64,000 nt of DNA from Ampullaceana balthica (GCA_944989445.1 CALYLW010000054.1:1612654-1676653), one strand, 5' to 3'. Counted from the first letter of the stretch, positions 27,701 to 36,440 are shown. Translations and numbers: made by a program. Notes: generated by a model not told the origin, from the sequence alone.

Positions 27701-30700
27701 TTCTAACAAAGTCGAAAATAACAATTAATAACACAATGACAACTCTATTATCTGAAATTATTTACTTTAAAAACTGTCAAAATTCAACACTTGAAATTTC
27801 ATTTTGTAAAGGTATTTAATTCACGCACACTAATCATTTTAGCAACAACTTTCTGAAATATTTAAACAACGCAAGGCTTGACATTCACCGAAAGTCCAGT
27901 CAATTGACACTTTAAACTTTCATGAGTCTGTTGCTACCCTAAACTTACACGATTCTGTGGCTACTCTAAACTTACATGAATCTGGTGCTTCTATCTTCTC
28001 CGTTCCTTGCTTCTGTCTCCTCAGTTGTTCATAGACGCCCCTCCTCCACTCGGAGCAAACTATCTCCTTCATAGACCCCCCTCTTCCAATCGGAGCAGAC
28101 TATCTCCTTCATAGACCACCATCCCACACTCGGAGCAGACTATCTCCTTCATAGACCCCCCTCCCCCACTCGGAGCAGACTATCTCCTTCATAGACCCCC
28201 CTCCCACACCCCAAGGGTGACATACTTCAAGGACGATGCCTTAGCAGTCGCGTATAGGCCTGTCCACGGGTACCGGGGAACCAGGGCACAAATTGCCGTG
28301 CAATTACTGGGTAGTAAATTGCGCCCGGGTACCCGTAAAAATGTGGCTGCAATGTGTATACTACTCTATACCAAGAGTGGCCAATTTATCAAATTAAAAC
28401 ATTTTGTTTGAAATATATGCTGTAAAATACGATTAACAAGAAAACTCTCAAAAATAAATATCTGTCGAAGGGAAATAAAAACTGCCACAACAAACTATTT
28501 TGATACACTTTTTTTTTCTCTGAACAAAATTCGCTTAACACAAAAAGATTTTGGTTCTTTGAGTCGGTGTTTTGTACTTTTATTATGTGACAGGACGCTA
28601 ACTTGGCTTTGAGTTACCGGTTGATCAGAGCCAGTGTTGTTTATCTACCCCCCACCCCAACCCCTTTTTTTCACTACTCACTCCACTCATATCCCAACAA
28701 TACTTTAAAACCCCAATCTACTATTGAACATTCAAGAAAAAAAATGTTTCAGTCCTTCAAGGATTTTCACCGTAACAACAAAAATAAATGAAGATTTTTT
28801 TAATTAAAAAAAATCTGGACAGAAACAAAAGGTTGAAAATAAATTTGAGACTGATTTAAATTTTAAAAGTTGAAGGAAGCGGTAGGTTAGTAAATAGTTG
28901 GTGATATAAACTGTCACCATTCCCCCACAGGTGGGGGGGGAGGGGGGCGTGCTAAATGACGCACTTCGTAGCCGCTGAAACCAATTACTACTAGCCCGCA
29001 CCGTTTCCATTGACTTGTGCTTCTTGCGTTCGTTAACACGTGTAGGCATAGCAGAAAAAACCTTATCCTACATAATAAAAGGCAAGTTTCTGTCATTTCT
29101 GTCCTTTCTGTCCCGTCATCTATAGCAATTGTTCCCTCAAACACATATGACTCCTACAGCCAATCACTAGCGGAGAAAAATTTACATATTACGCGGAGGT
29201 TCAAAACGAGTTATTTTTGGTGCAGTTTTTTTTTGTGGTCATAATTCATTATGTTGTTCCCATCTTGAAGGGATGCCTGCCGCTTATTCCAATGACAATT
29301 CTGTTAAATGCTTTTTCCTTGATGGTCCTGGGGGTAGTGGCAAGAGTTTTAAGTGTTGTTTGTTTTTTGTTGCTGTTATTGTTGTTGTTTTGTTGTTGTT
29401 TTTTGTTGTTGTTTTTTTTGTTGTTGTTTTGTTGTTGTTGTTATTGTTGTTGTTTTGTTGTTGTTGCTGTTGTTGTAGTTGTTGTTTTGTTGTTGTTGCT
29501 GTTTTGTTGTTGTTGTTTTTGTTTTGTTGTTGTTTTGTTTTTGTTGCTGTTTTTGTTGTTTTTGCTGTTGTTGTTGTCCACATCCCTTGCCCTGCGACGA
29601 CAATGTCCTGCAAACGCTTCAGCATAACAACTACCAAAACATAGCGTCCATGAACTTCACAGGTCACCCTACACTTATTCCCGTCCTTGGGCGGGCTTTA
29701 TTACTAGTTTTAAATAAGACGTACAAAGTTGTAAGAATTTAAATAGTTACTACGGCTTTTTTTTTCAACAATATTGACAGCCCTAGTCACTTACCATCCG
29801 ATGTACCAAGGCGCAGAGCCGTCTCTTTGGTGAATGCGATCGTCATCCATCTGGAAAACATGGGAGAGGTTCTCAAACTCTGTACGGTAAGGGAAGAACT
29901 GGCAGCTGTCCTCTAAAACAGGGCTGTATGGCCCGTAGATTCCTGGTCATCAAAACAGTCGTTGAAAAGTTGATGAAAATTGTCTGAACAACATAAAATT
30001 AAGGTTGAAAAAAACCACCCTTTAGATTCTAACGTTAGAACTATAAATTATGTATTGTAACAAAAGAAAATGGACTTTTAACCAAAATTCATTTGGAATT
30101 AATTAAAAGAAATGGTGAAACATAACAAAGGTGGCTTATTTATTAACTAGGGGCAAGTACCCGGCTTCGCACGGGTTTAACAACAACACAAACAACAACA
30201 AAACAAGAAAAACAAAACAACAACAAAAATAACAACAAAACAACAACTACAACAACAACAAAACAAGAAAAACAAAACAACAACAAAAATAACAACAAAA
30301 CAACAACTACAACAACAACAGCAACAACAACAAAGCAACAACTACAACAACAACAACAACAAAGCAACAACAACATTAAGGACATTGCCGTCGCAGGGCA
30401 AGGATGTGAACAACAACAACAACAGCAAAAACAACACAAAAGCAACAAAAAAACAACAAAAACAGAACAACAACAAACACAACAAAATCAACAACAAAAA
30501 CAAAACAACAACAAAAACAACAAAATCAACAACAAAAGCAACAAAAACAAAACAACAACAAAAACAGCAAAAACGACAACAAAACAACAACAACAACAAA
30601 GCAACAACAACAAAACAACAACTACAACAACAACAGCAACAACAAAAGCAACAACAACAAAGCAACAACAACAAAAAAATTATATTATTGCGATAGTCGC

Positions 30701-33700
30701 CTTCTTGTTAATCTCGACACCAAAATGTTTATTATTTTGCGTCATTATTTTACGTCTTAATTTTTCAATAATTTTTATTTTATATAGCTCATATAAGGAA
30801 AAACTACATTTTGGGCCCCCGGCCCCCAGTATCTTATATATATGGAACGAAACCTGTTTAATAACCTTTCCGGTATAATTTTGTGTACGTGTAACAAATT
30901 TCACGTTATTTGGTTGTCTGGAACTTGAGTTATTAGGGAACAGACAGACAGACAGACAACAAATGCGTCTTATATGTATAGAGATGTCATTAAGAGTTCA
31001 TGCATACATACGCTACACTAGCTGACATGCGGGTTTTGTGTCTTGTGTCGTATGTCTTGTGTATTGTGTCTTATGCCTGAAGAGGTTACCTTTGAAAAAC
31101 TCAAAATTAAACACGCCCAAAGCTGACCAGTTGGCGGCTCCGTCTGTTATGACCACAGGTCTCCCGGAGTAAGCGTACCTCTCCGTGAACTCGGCAGACG
31201 ACAGGCGGGACTCCTTCGGGATCCTCTGAACCCCTCGGCAGTGATCGCAGCTGATCGGAGGCCTTGCGAGGTCCTGGATGGAATGGGGCACGTACACGAG
31301 GCAGCGTTCACTTTCCGCTGCTGCCCCGCTCTTCCTCTGTACGCCCAAGACGGCTGATGCCAAGCTGGGGCGTGAGATCGGCCAGTCCATGTGCCAAAGG
31401 ATAGCGCAAGTAGCCAGGACCGCGGTGAGAAGAAAGATCGCTTTCAACAGACGGAGCAGCTTCCGCTTCCAGTAGTCGCGTTTAGCCTCTACGACGAATT
31501 GCAAGCGGCAGAGATGATTTGGTTTGATCCCCAATGATACCGCCTTTTTGTGGAGTTCCTCGAACATGATCTGAAAATATTTGTATTCATTAATTCGTAG
31601 GCCGTGGAAAATTGATTACTGGAGAAATGTGTGTTTAGGAGATGATACTATAAAAGGTAACACACACACACCACCCCTACCTCAACTCAATAAATGGGTG
31701 AACGTTTAAATTTTATAAAATGCGTTGAAAAGAATTGTTAAACTCAGCAAACGTATTTTATTTATAGAAAAAATTTAAAACAATTTATATCTGAAACTAA
31801 AACCTTTTATTTCATACTGTGAGTGAGTTTTTACTGTATTTTGACTTGTCTTTCTTACAAGATATTTTCTTTCTTGTCTAAAAACAATATATATAACGTG
31901 TGGAATGTGCATCTATGTGTTCTTTGGATCGTCTTTTGAGTTTTCTTTAGTTGTTATATAAACACCGAGTCTCAATACAAAAGATGAATATAATTTTATT
32001 ACATTATTTTTTTTAAAAACAAATAATGAAGACAATATATTATTATTTTAAAAAAAAGAATTTTAAAAAAAGGAAAGATGATAACGAGATCCTAGTGTTT
32101 AGATTTAGAAGAAAACGTCTATTTAAGTCATTGCCATGTCTACAGGCTGTATTAAGTCATGGTCATGTCTACAGGCTGTATTAAGTCATGGTCATGTCTA
32201 CAGGCTGTATTAAGTCATGGTCATGTCTACAGGCTGTATTAAGTCATTGTCATGTCTACAGGCTGTATTAAGTCATGGTCATGTCTACAGGCTGTATTAA
32301 GTCATGGTCATGTCTACAGGCTGTATTAAGTCATTGCCATGTCTACAGGCTGTATTAAGTCATTGCCATGTCTACAGGCTGTATTAAGTCTTGGCCATGT
32401 CTACAGGCTGTACTAAGTCATTGCCATGTCTACAGGCTGTATTAAGTCATTGTCATGTCTACAGGCTGTATTAAGTAATTGCCATGTCTACAGGCTGTAT
32501 TAAGTCATGGTCATGTCTACAGGCTGTATTAAGTCATTGCCATGTCTACAGGCTGTATTAAGTCATGGTCATGTCTACAGGCTGTATTAAGTCATGGTCA
32601 TGTCTACAGGCTGTATTAAGTCATTGCAATGTCTACAGGCTGTATTAAGTCATGGTCATGTCTACAGGCTGTATTAAGTCATGGTCATGTCTACAGGCTG
32701 TATTAAGTCATGGTCATGTCTACAGGCTGTATTAAGTCATGGTCATGTCTACAGGCTGTATTAAGTCATTGCCATGTCTACAGACTGTATTAAGTCATGG
32801 CCATGTCTACAGGCTGTATTAAGTCATGGTCATGTCTACAGGCTGTATTAAGTCATGGTCATGTCTAGAGGCTGTATTAAGTCATGGTCATGTCTACAGG
32901 CTGTATTAAGTCATTGCCATGTCTACAGGCTGTATTAAGTCATTGCCATGTCTACAGGCTGTATTAAGTCATGGTCATGTCTACAGGCTGTATTAAGTCA
33001 TTGCCATGTCTATAGGCTGTATTAAGTCATGGTCATGTCTACAGGCTGTATTAAGTCATTGTCATGTCTACAGGCTGTATTAAGTCATGGTCATGTCTAC
33101 AGGCTGTATTAAGTCATTGTCATGTCTACAGGCTGTATTAAGTCATGGTCATGTCTACAGGCTGTATTAAGTCATGGTCATGTCTACAGGCTGTATTAAG
33201 TCATTGCCATGTCTACAGGCTGTATTAAGTCATTGCCATGTCTACAGGCTGTATTAAGTCATTGCCATGTCTACAGGCTGTATTAAGTCATTGCCATGTC
33301 TACAGGCTGTATTAAGTCATGGTCATGTCTACAGGCTGTATTAAGTCATTGCCATGTCTACAGGCTGTATTAAGTCATTGTCATCTCTACAGGCTGTATT
33401 AAGTCATGGTCATGTCTACAGGCTGTATTAAGTCATGGTCATGTCTACAGGCTGTATTAAGTCATTGCCATGTCTACAGGCTGTATTAAGTCATGGTCAT
33501 GTCTACAGGCTGTATTAATTCATGGTCATGGGCAATGTTCACTCAAAGGCTCGTTGGTCAGTGTGCAAAGAGAAAAAAACTCGTGTGCAAAGTCGCTCAG
33601 CATACATTTTTTGTGCAATATTTTACCAAATTTACTTCACGGTAGTTCTTAACTGCTGCGCGACGTCAGTCAGATGTCTACGCGGCCGCGCAACCGCGCA

Positions 33701-33949
33701 GCTTAAAGGGAACATTAGTAATGAGTCATGTCTACAGGCTGTATCAAGTCATCGTCAGAGTAACTTAGGTATGTATGCCTTCAGACAATACACATGTCAT
33801 AAAGGTTGTTAGAAATGCTGGGTTTGGTTCACCAACATTAATGCCTTCCTCACCTGTATGTCCACATCCAAGATCGACAGGTTACCACTTTCATCGTTAT
33901 CATTGGCTCTAGGATGCGAGCACTGAGTAGATTTGTGTAGTGCTCCCAT
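732..33949 (-). CDS. JmjC/cupin-8 type 2-oxoglutarate oxygenase, membrane-anchored (six exons)
   Basis: Six exons join in frame to 359 codons plus stop: 33949-33854, 31570-31090, 29942-29795, 2773-2638, 2238-2106 and 817-732. Every intron is GT-AG and the phases agree (0, 1, 2, 0, 1). Residues about 70-91 form one hydrophobic segment after a basic stretch (KRDYWKRK), so the likely topology is type II with the catalytic domain in the ER/Golgi lumen; its many cysteines fit this. The cupin-8/JmjC region runs from about residue 130 to the end (FTERYAYSGRPVVITDGA, CQFFPYRTEF, PWYIGW, DWIFMG). Iron ligands are H287-V288-D289 and H341 in NKWYH; K304 is a candidate 2-oxoglutarate contact. The protein ends ISITIGSEYD, as in relatives. 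The fold predicts Fe(II)/2OG-dependent hydroxylation or demethylation; the substrate is unknown. Intron 3 is about 27 kb and full of repeats. The start at 33949 is the first Met that gives a compact N-terminus; extra 5' untranslated exons may exist. Confidence 0.85.
1362..1427. repeat. 22-bp tandem repeat, three copies
   Basis: TTGGGATTAACAATATTGAC followed by TA is repeated three times, in intron 5 of the oxygenase gene. Confidence 0.9.
1450..1665. repeat. CCGGATT-rich degenerate repeat
   Basis: The motif CCGGATT or CGGATTT recurs about eight times in just over 200 bp. It starts at AGGGGTGTACCGGAT, and a related start (AGGGGTGTACCGAAT) is at 45901. It is probably a small dispersed element; no ends were confirmed. 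Confidence 0.45.
2330..2515. repeat. CA-rich degenerate minisatellite
   Basis: AACACCCCCAACAC, GAACACCCCCA and AACGAACACCTCC-type units of about 24-26 bp lie between exons 4 and 5 of the oxygenase gene. No coding is seen. Confidence 0.75.
2524..2680 (-). repeat. Tandem copies (about 51-54 bp) of the exon 4 end and splice donor
   Basis: The block GTGACA-TTCTTACGTGCATG, GAGCCCCG and CCGGACAAGTCGA occurs three times. On the minus strand each copy contains the end of exon 4 (GGGGCTCACATGCAC). The true donor GT is at 2637-2636. The next copy keeps GTAAGA at 2586-2581. The third has lost it (ATGCATAAG). Confidence 0.85.
2884..3352 (+). mobile_element. Helitron-like copy, plus orientation
   Basis: This stretch shares its body with the elements at 3629 (reversed) and 23644 (same strand), including GACGCTACTAATTTTAGA, GGTGTGCAAATTAAAGATGC and GATTTCAGCTGAA. 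It ends GATACGCTAG followed by T, a CTAG-type end. The 5' boundary is uncertain. A further partial copy of the same body is at about 4145-4350. Confidence 0.55.
3629..4144 (-). mobile_element. Non-autonomous Helitron-like element
   Basis: Read on the minus strand it starts TCTATATATATAATTCTCTT and ends with a GC-rich hairpin (GCGGCGTATGCTACGCCGC), twelve bases, then CTAG. The flanks are A on the 5' side and T on the 3' side, the Helitron AT target. There is no coding capacity. The hairpin plus CTRR end is the family signature; the internal part is shared with copies near 2884-3352, 23644 and 45442. Confidence 0.7.
4862..5240. repeat. CT-rich microsatellite
   Basis: Long (CT)n with CCCT, CACT and TTTCT interruptions. 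The Ser/Leu-rich open frames across it are artefacts of low complexity. Confidence 0.95.
5948..6440 (+). mobile_element. 500-bp MITE family, copy
   Basis: The ends are short inverted repeats around AAATCCTTTATATTAACTCG and, reversed, AAATCCTTTATGTACGAG. The interior includes TTTAACCCACTTCCTCGTAA, AAATTTTGCAGGCAG, TCAGATCGATCG-type and GTGCGTATTATATTGAAC. Other copies: 5714-5935 (internally deleted), 23515-24432 (minus, interrupted), 26266-26758 (minus), 39515-39962, 40527-41168 and a diverged one at 62375-62815. None encodes a protein. Confidence 0.75.
6840..7830. repeat. Degenerate tandem repeat of about 318 bp
   Basis: GAGCTATATAAAA(A)TTAG-type motifs recur near 6871, 7191 and 7508, each followed by a stretch with GACCAAACT, a GGGCCC-containing palindromic block (GGGGCCGGGGGCCC type) and ACGATCTTGAGAAATAT-type sequence. 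About three copies are visible, considerably diverged. No coding is apparent. A related block is reversed near 30775-30835. Confidence 0.7.
8079..8142. repeat. Short tandem repeat, ATAAAAATGACTT type
   Basis: Four copies of a 17-18-bp unit (CAGATAAAAATGACTTAT) lie directly left of the Harbinger-like end at 8143. Confidence 0.8.
8143..8739 (+). mobile_element. Harbinger-like element, left part, cut by the satellite
   Basis: It begins GGGGCCGTCCATAAATGATG after TTA. Its sequence up to GTCATGTGTACGTG-type bases near 8738 closely matches 41373-41980. The 21-bp satellite then starts, and no right half of the element follows in the visible sequence. Confidence 0.75.
8740..20590. repeat. 21-bp satellite array, about 560 copies
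   Basis: The unit begins GGTCTCACAGTCAC and is 21 bp long. Variants differ mainly in CATATCATGG versus CAATTCATGG, and in CACAG versus AACA or GTCGCA. The array lies wholly within intron 3 of the oxygenase gene. As 21 is a multiple of three, three plus frames and one minus frame stay open for long stretches, giving spurious proteins of repeated SHSHISW, GLTVTYH, MVSQSHI or MICDCET. Single-base indels (for example near 11225, 12263, 13020, 14884, 15935, 17190, 17430, 18856) break these frames at random, arguing against coding. About 16880-18500 is the most homogeneous part. The left end follows a Harbinger-like fragment; the right end decays near 20590. Confidence 0.97.
20286..20385. other. 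Assembly gap of 100 N in the satellite
   Basis: Exactly one hundred N bases interrupt the 21-bp array, with satellite units on both sides. A gap of exactly 100 is a common placeholder for unknown length, so the true array may be longer than seen. Confidence 0.95.
20677..20930. repeat. 27-bp minisatellite, left part (about 9 copies)
   Basis: The unit reads AACACGTAACGTCTTGGTAT followed by CACGTTA. The last copy carries CATG in place of CACG, the form typical of the right-hand array at 25078. The array stops at TAA, immediately before a Harbinger-like end at 20931, so this and the right array were once continuous. Confidence 0.92.
21260..21562 (+). mobile_element. tRNA-derived SINE
   Basis: A good RNA polymerase III B box (GGTTCGAATCC) lies at 21324-21334, preceded by a degenerate A-box region. 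A conserved-looking body follows (CCTGAGTCACCCCGCTCCGA and onwards). The 3' tail is repeated GATAA (about 21543-21560). A fragment of the same 3' end (ACGCAATAATATTCTGTATA, AAGAGCGTCTG, AGATAAG) recurs near 44738-44800. The tRNA species cannot be told and it is not a functional tRNA. Confidence 0.7.
22335..23218 (-). pseudogene. hAT / ZMYM-like (DUF4371-type) transposase remnant
   Basis: On the minus strand, 23218-22925 reads ENALDSHTAMVQMSRKYNGN, then ILREMFIVAHYMPCTAHSFN and LVGKRAACCPAAVRFFLS. This matches the region of hAT-type ZMYM1-like proteins with Asp, NMSGKYNG and CAAHSLNLV. Further on, about 22900-22860 reads LSDTRWSA, a stop, then HDAVRTINNS. About 22480-22335 reads HRLGAYKDIHKKFGFPTDL through ATRWAAAKLMEEHSSDIED to a stop. 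Stops and frame changes lie between these blocks, so the gene is dead. It lies inside an element with hAT-like ends and an 8-bp target duplication, which supports the assignment. Confidence 0.75.
23644..24068 (+). mobile_element. Helitron-like insertion into a MITE copy
   Basis: The 425-bp insert ends GTACGCTAG and splits a MITE whose uninterrupted relative at about 26385-26400 reads GTAAAACATGTTTAAT. The insertion falls between A and T of that sequence, as Helitrons do. Its body matches the copies at 2884 and 3629. The 5' end has lost the usual TC. Confidence 0.7.
25078..25793. repeat. 27-bp minisatellite, right part (about 26 copies)
   Basis: The unit is CATGTAACGTCTTGGTATCA followed by CATCAAA, closely related to the array at 20677 but with CATG/CATC where that one has CACG/GTT. 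A few copies carry CACACATG. It starts directly after the end of the Harbinger-like element at 25074. The open frames on both strands (repeats of VSHQTCN and MFDVIPRRY) are by-products of the 27-bp period. Confidence 0.93.
25979..26122. repeat. (AAATAC)n microsatellite, about 24 copies
   Basis: A near-perfect hexanucleotide run of ACAAAT/AAATAC. The flanks carry diverged copies (GAATACC, GAGTACC, GAATACA). Confidence 0.95.
26266..26758 (-). mobile_element. 500-bp MITE family, reverse copy
   Basis: It matches the copy at 5948 on the opposite strand from end to end. It supplies the uninterrupted target for the Helitron-like insertion at 23644. Confidence 0.75.
28031..28207. repeat. 40-bp tandem repeat, about 4.5 copies
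   Basis: The unit is CGGAGCAGACTATCTCCTTC followed by ATAGACCCCCCTCCCCCACT, with small differences between copies. It lies in intron 3 of the oxygenase gene. Confidence 0.9.
29273..29360 (+). pseudogene. PIF1-like helicase fragment (Walker A)
   Basis: The plus frame from 29273 reads MPAAYSNDNSVKC, then FFLDGPGGSGKSFK. The motif GPGGSGKS preceded by FFLD is typical of the Walker A loop of PIF1-type helicases, as carried by Helitrons. The frame then runs straight into a TTG microsatellite and nothing else of the helicase is seen. It is probably a scrap of an autonomous Helitron, in intron 3 of the oxygenase gene. Confidence 0.6.
29354..29577. repeat. (TTG)n microsatellite
   Basis: TTG/GTT repeats with occasional interruptions. 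It is followed by a short unique piece containing CCTTGCCCTGCGACGACAA, found in reverse at 30382-30408 inside the complementary AAC array. It lies about 220 bp from exon 3 of the oxygenase gene. The poly-Val, poly-Cys and poly-Gln frames here are artefacts. Confidence 0.9.
30176..30675. repeat. (AAC)n microsatellite
   Basis: AAC repeats with AAAAC interruptions span about 500 bp. They are complementary to the TTG array at 29354, with the shared unique piece GCCGTCGCAGGGCAAGG near 30388. The start (GGCAAGTACCCGGCTTCGCA) and the GACAGACAGACAGACA stretch near 30940 suggest one transposable element carrying the array. It lies in intron 2 of the oxygenase gene. Confidence 0.9.
32132..33530. repeat. 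29-bp minisatellite, intron 1 copy (about 48 units)
   Basis: The unit is AAGTCATGGTCATGTCTACA followed by GGCTGTATT, with CATTGCCATG and CATTGTCATG variants. It is in intron 1 of the oxygenase gene, between exons 2 and 1. Its left flank (31862-32131) is repeated at 34286-34542 before the second array. Confidence 0.95.
33533..33716. mobile_element. hAT-like MITE (CAATGTTC ends) in intron 1 of the oxygenase gene
   Basis: It matches the element at 55167 in reverse orientation (CAATGTTCACTCAAAGGCTC at the left, GCGCAGCTTAAAGGGAACAT at the right). It interrupts the end of the 29-bp array. I did not find a clean target duplication. Confidence 0.7.
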
Positions 33950-34174
33950 GACTTCAAGTAAGACATTCCAGAAGAGAGAAATAAATAGAGGTAAAAAAGG
34001 ATTTTTAAAAACCACGTTTTTATAAGTAGAAGAAAATAATTTAAACCTACAAGTTCAAGTACTTTCATTTAAAATGACTAAAAACGTGGGGCGGGTGTTT
34101 GGTATAAAAATTAAAGATTTATCATTTAGAAGGCAAAAGAGAGATCTATAAGTGAGAGAATGAGTGAACTGCAT

Positions 34175-34283
34175 GGGGGCCGTCCATAAATTTTAATGAC
34201 GTCACGCGATTTTTGTCGATTTTTGACCCCCTCCCTCCCCCTCGTCACGCGTCGTCACAAAAACTTAGACCCCACACCCCCTC
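34175..34283 (+). mobile_element. Harbinger-like left end
   Basis: GGGGCCGTCCATAAATTTTA leads into CGTCACGCGATTTTTGTCG. The element is cut off where the duplicated flank of the 29-bp array begins at about 34286. Similar isolated ends are at 5499 (left) and 27566-27593 and 24580-24613 (right). Confidence 0.65.
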
Positions 34284-34542
34284 TATTTTCTTTCTTGTCT
34301 AAAAACAATATATATAACGAGTGGAATGTGCATCTATGTGTTCTTTGGATCGTCTTTTGAGTTTTCTTTAGTTGTTATATAAACAACGAGTCTCAATGCA
34401 AAAGATGAATATAATTTTATTACATTATTTAAAAAAACAACAAATAATGAAGACAATATATTTTTATTTTAAAAAAAAGAATTTAAAAAAAAGGAAAGAT
34501 GATAACGAGATCCTAGTGTTTAGATTTAGAAGAAAACGTCTA

Positions 34543-35882
34543 TTTAAGTCATTGCCATGTCTACAGGCTGTATTAAGTCATGGTCATGTCTACAGGCTGT
34601 ATTAAGTCATGGTCATGTCTACAGGCTGTATTAAGTCATGGTCATGTCTACAGGCTGTATTAAGTCATGGTCATGTCTACAGGCTGTATTAAGTCATGGT
34701 CATGTCTACAGGCTGTATTAAGTCATTGCCATGTCTACAGGATGTATTAAGTCATTGCCATGTCTACAGGCTGTATTAAGTCATGGTAATGTCTACAGGC
34801 TGTATTAAGTCATGGTCATGTCTACAGGCTGTATTAAGTCATGGTCATGTCTACAGGCTGTATTAAGTCATGTTCATGTCTACAGGCTGTATTAAGTCAT
34901 GGTCATGTCTACAGGCTGTATTAAGTCATGGTCATGTCTACAGGCTGTATTAAGTCATGGTCATGTCTACAGGCTGTATTAAGTCATGGTCATGTCTACA
35001 GGCTGTATTAAGTCATGGTCATGTCTACAGGCTGTATTAAGTCATGGTCATGTCTACAGGCTGTATTAAGTCATTGCCATGTCTACAGGCTGTATTAAGT
35101 CATTGCCATGTCTACAGGCTGTATTAAGTCATTGCCATGTCTACAGGCTGTATTAAGTCATTGCCATGTCTACAGGCTGTATTAAGTCATTGCCATGTCT
35201 ACAGGGTGTATTAAGTCATTGCCATGTCTACAGGCTGTATTAAGTCATGGTCATGTCTACAGGCTGTATTAAGTCATGGTCATGTCTACAGGCTGTATTA
35301 AGTCATTGCCATGTCTACAGGCTGTATTAAGTCATTGCCATGTCTACAGGCTGTATTAAGTCATGGTCATGTCTACATGCTGTATTAAGTCATGGTCATG
35401 TCTACAGGCTGTATTAAGTCATTGCCATGTCTACAGGATGTATTAAGTCATGGTCATGTCTACAGGCTGTCTTAAGTCATGGTCATGTCTATAGGCTGTA
35501 TTGATTTGTGGTAATGTCCACAGGCTGTATTAATTCATGGTCATGTCTACAGGCTGTATTGATTTGTGGTCATGTCTACAGGCTGTATTGATTTGTGGTC
35601 ATGTCTACAGGCTGTATTGATTTGTGGTCATGTCTACAGGATGTATTGATTTGTGGTCATGTCTACAGGCTGTATTGATTTGTGGTCATGTCTACAGGCT
35701 GTATTAATTCATATTCATGTCTACAGGCTGTATTGATTTGTGGTCATGTCTACAGGCTGTATTGATTTGTGGTCATGTCTACAGGCTGTATTAATTCATG
35801 GTCATGTCTACAGGCTGTATTGATTTGTGGTCATGTCTACAGGCTGTATTGATTTGTGGTCATGTCTACAGGCTGTATTAAT
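34543..35882. repeat. 29-bp minisatellite, upstream copy (about 46 units)
   Basis: It has the same 29-bp unit as the intron 1 array. After about 35500 the unit changes to a TTGATTTGTGGTCATG form, which the other array lacks, so this tail was amplified separately. It lies upstream of exon 1. Confidence 0.94.
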
Positions 35883-35886
35883 TCAA

Positions 35887-36300
35887 AGTGCAATAATTTC
35901 AATACGGTACATTCGATCGATCTGAAATTTTGATACAATGCATTGTCATCCAAGATCTATCTGTGGTAAAATATTTAGATCTCTAGGACCATCAGAAGTG
36001 GTATAATTTTACGTTTCAAGTTTTGAAGGAAGGATGGAAGGAAGGGTGGATGGATACAACATACAATACAAACATTGTGACTTAAATAAAAGCGTGTAAT
36101 AAAAGCGTGTAAAAATGCATTAATTTAATTACGGTACATTCGATCGATCTGAAATTTTGATACAATATATTGTCATCCAAGATCTTATCTGTTGTAAAAA
36201 TTTTGAGCTCTCTAGGAACATCAGAAGTGGCTTAATTTTACGTTGGCGTTGGCAAATTTGAAAAATTGCGGAAAGACAGACAGAAACGAAAGAAAGTTAA
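35887..36300. repeat. Two tandem copies of a GATCGATCTGAAATTTTGAT repeat
   Basis: Two copies of about 200 bp start CAATAATTTCAATACGGTAC or ATTAATTTAATTACGGTACA and contain GATCTCTAGGACCATCAGAA-type sequence. A third copy is at 60911-61115. Their first part matches, in reverse, the core of the 500-bp MITE. Confidence 0.65.
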
Positions 36301-36440
36301 TAAAAACGTGGTAAAACTTAAGGTAAAAAAAAAGATTTTTTAAAAACCACGTTTGTATAAGCGGACTAAAAAGAAGAAAATAATTTAAAACTTATAAGTT
36401 CAAGTACTTTGATTTAATATGACTAAAAACGTGGGGCGGG

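Larger units (their letters stand above)
31862..36440. repeat. Tandem segmental duplication of about 2.4 kb around exon 1
   Basis: A left flank (31862-32131 and 34286-34542), a 29-bp array, and a right flank (about 33995-34095 and 36332-36432, containing AAAAACCACGTTT, AAGTTCAAGTACTTT and ACTAAAAACGTGGGGCGGG) occur twice in the same order. Exon 1 (33854-33949) is only in the first copy; the corresponding part of the second holds dispersed repeats (35887-36300). Confidence 0.8.

Noticed and set aside
29217..30696. Poly-Val, poly-Cys, poly-Gln/Asn open frames
   Set aside because: Translations of TTG and AAC microsatellites on both strands.
31013..31089. Continuation of the oxygenase exon 2 frame to a stop at 31013
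   Set aside because: The donor at 31089-31088 (AAAG/GTAACC) gives a perfect join to exon 3; the read-through residues (HKTQYTRHTTQ) are low-complexity intron.
20677..35882. 27-bp and 29-bp arrays as a CRISPR
   Set aside because: Units abut directly with no variable spacers, in an animal genome with introns.
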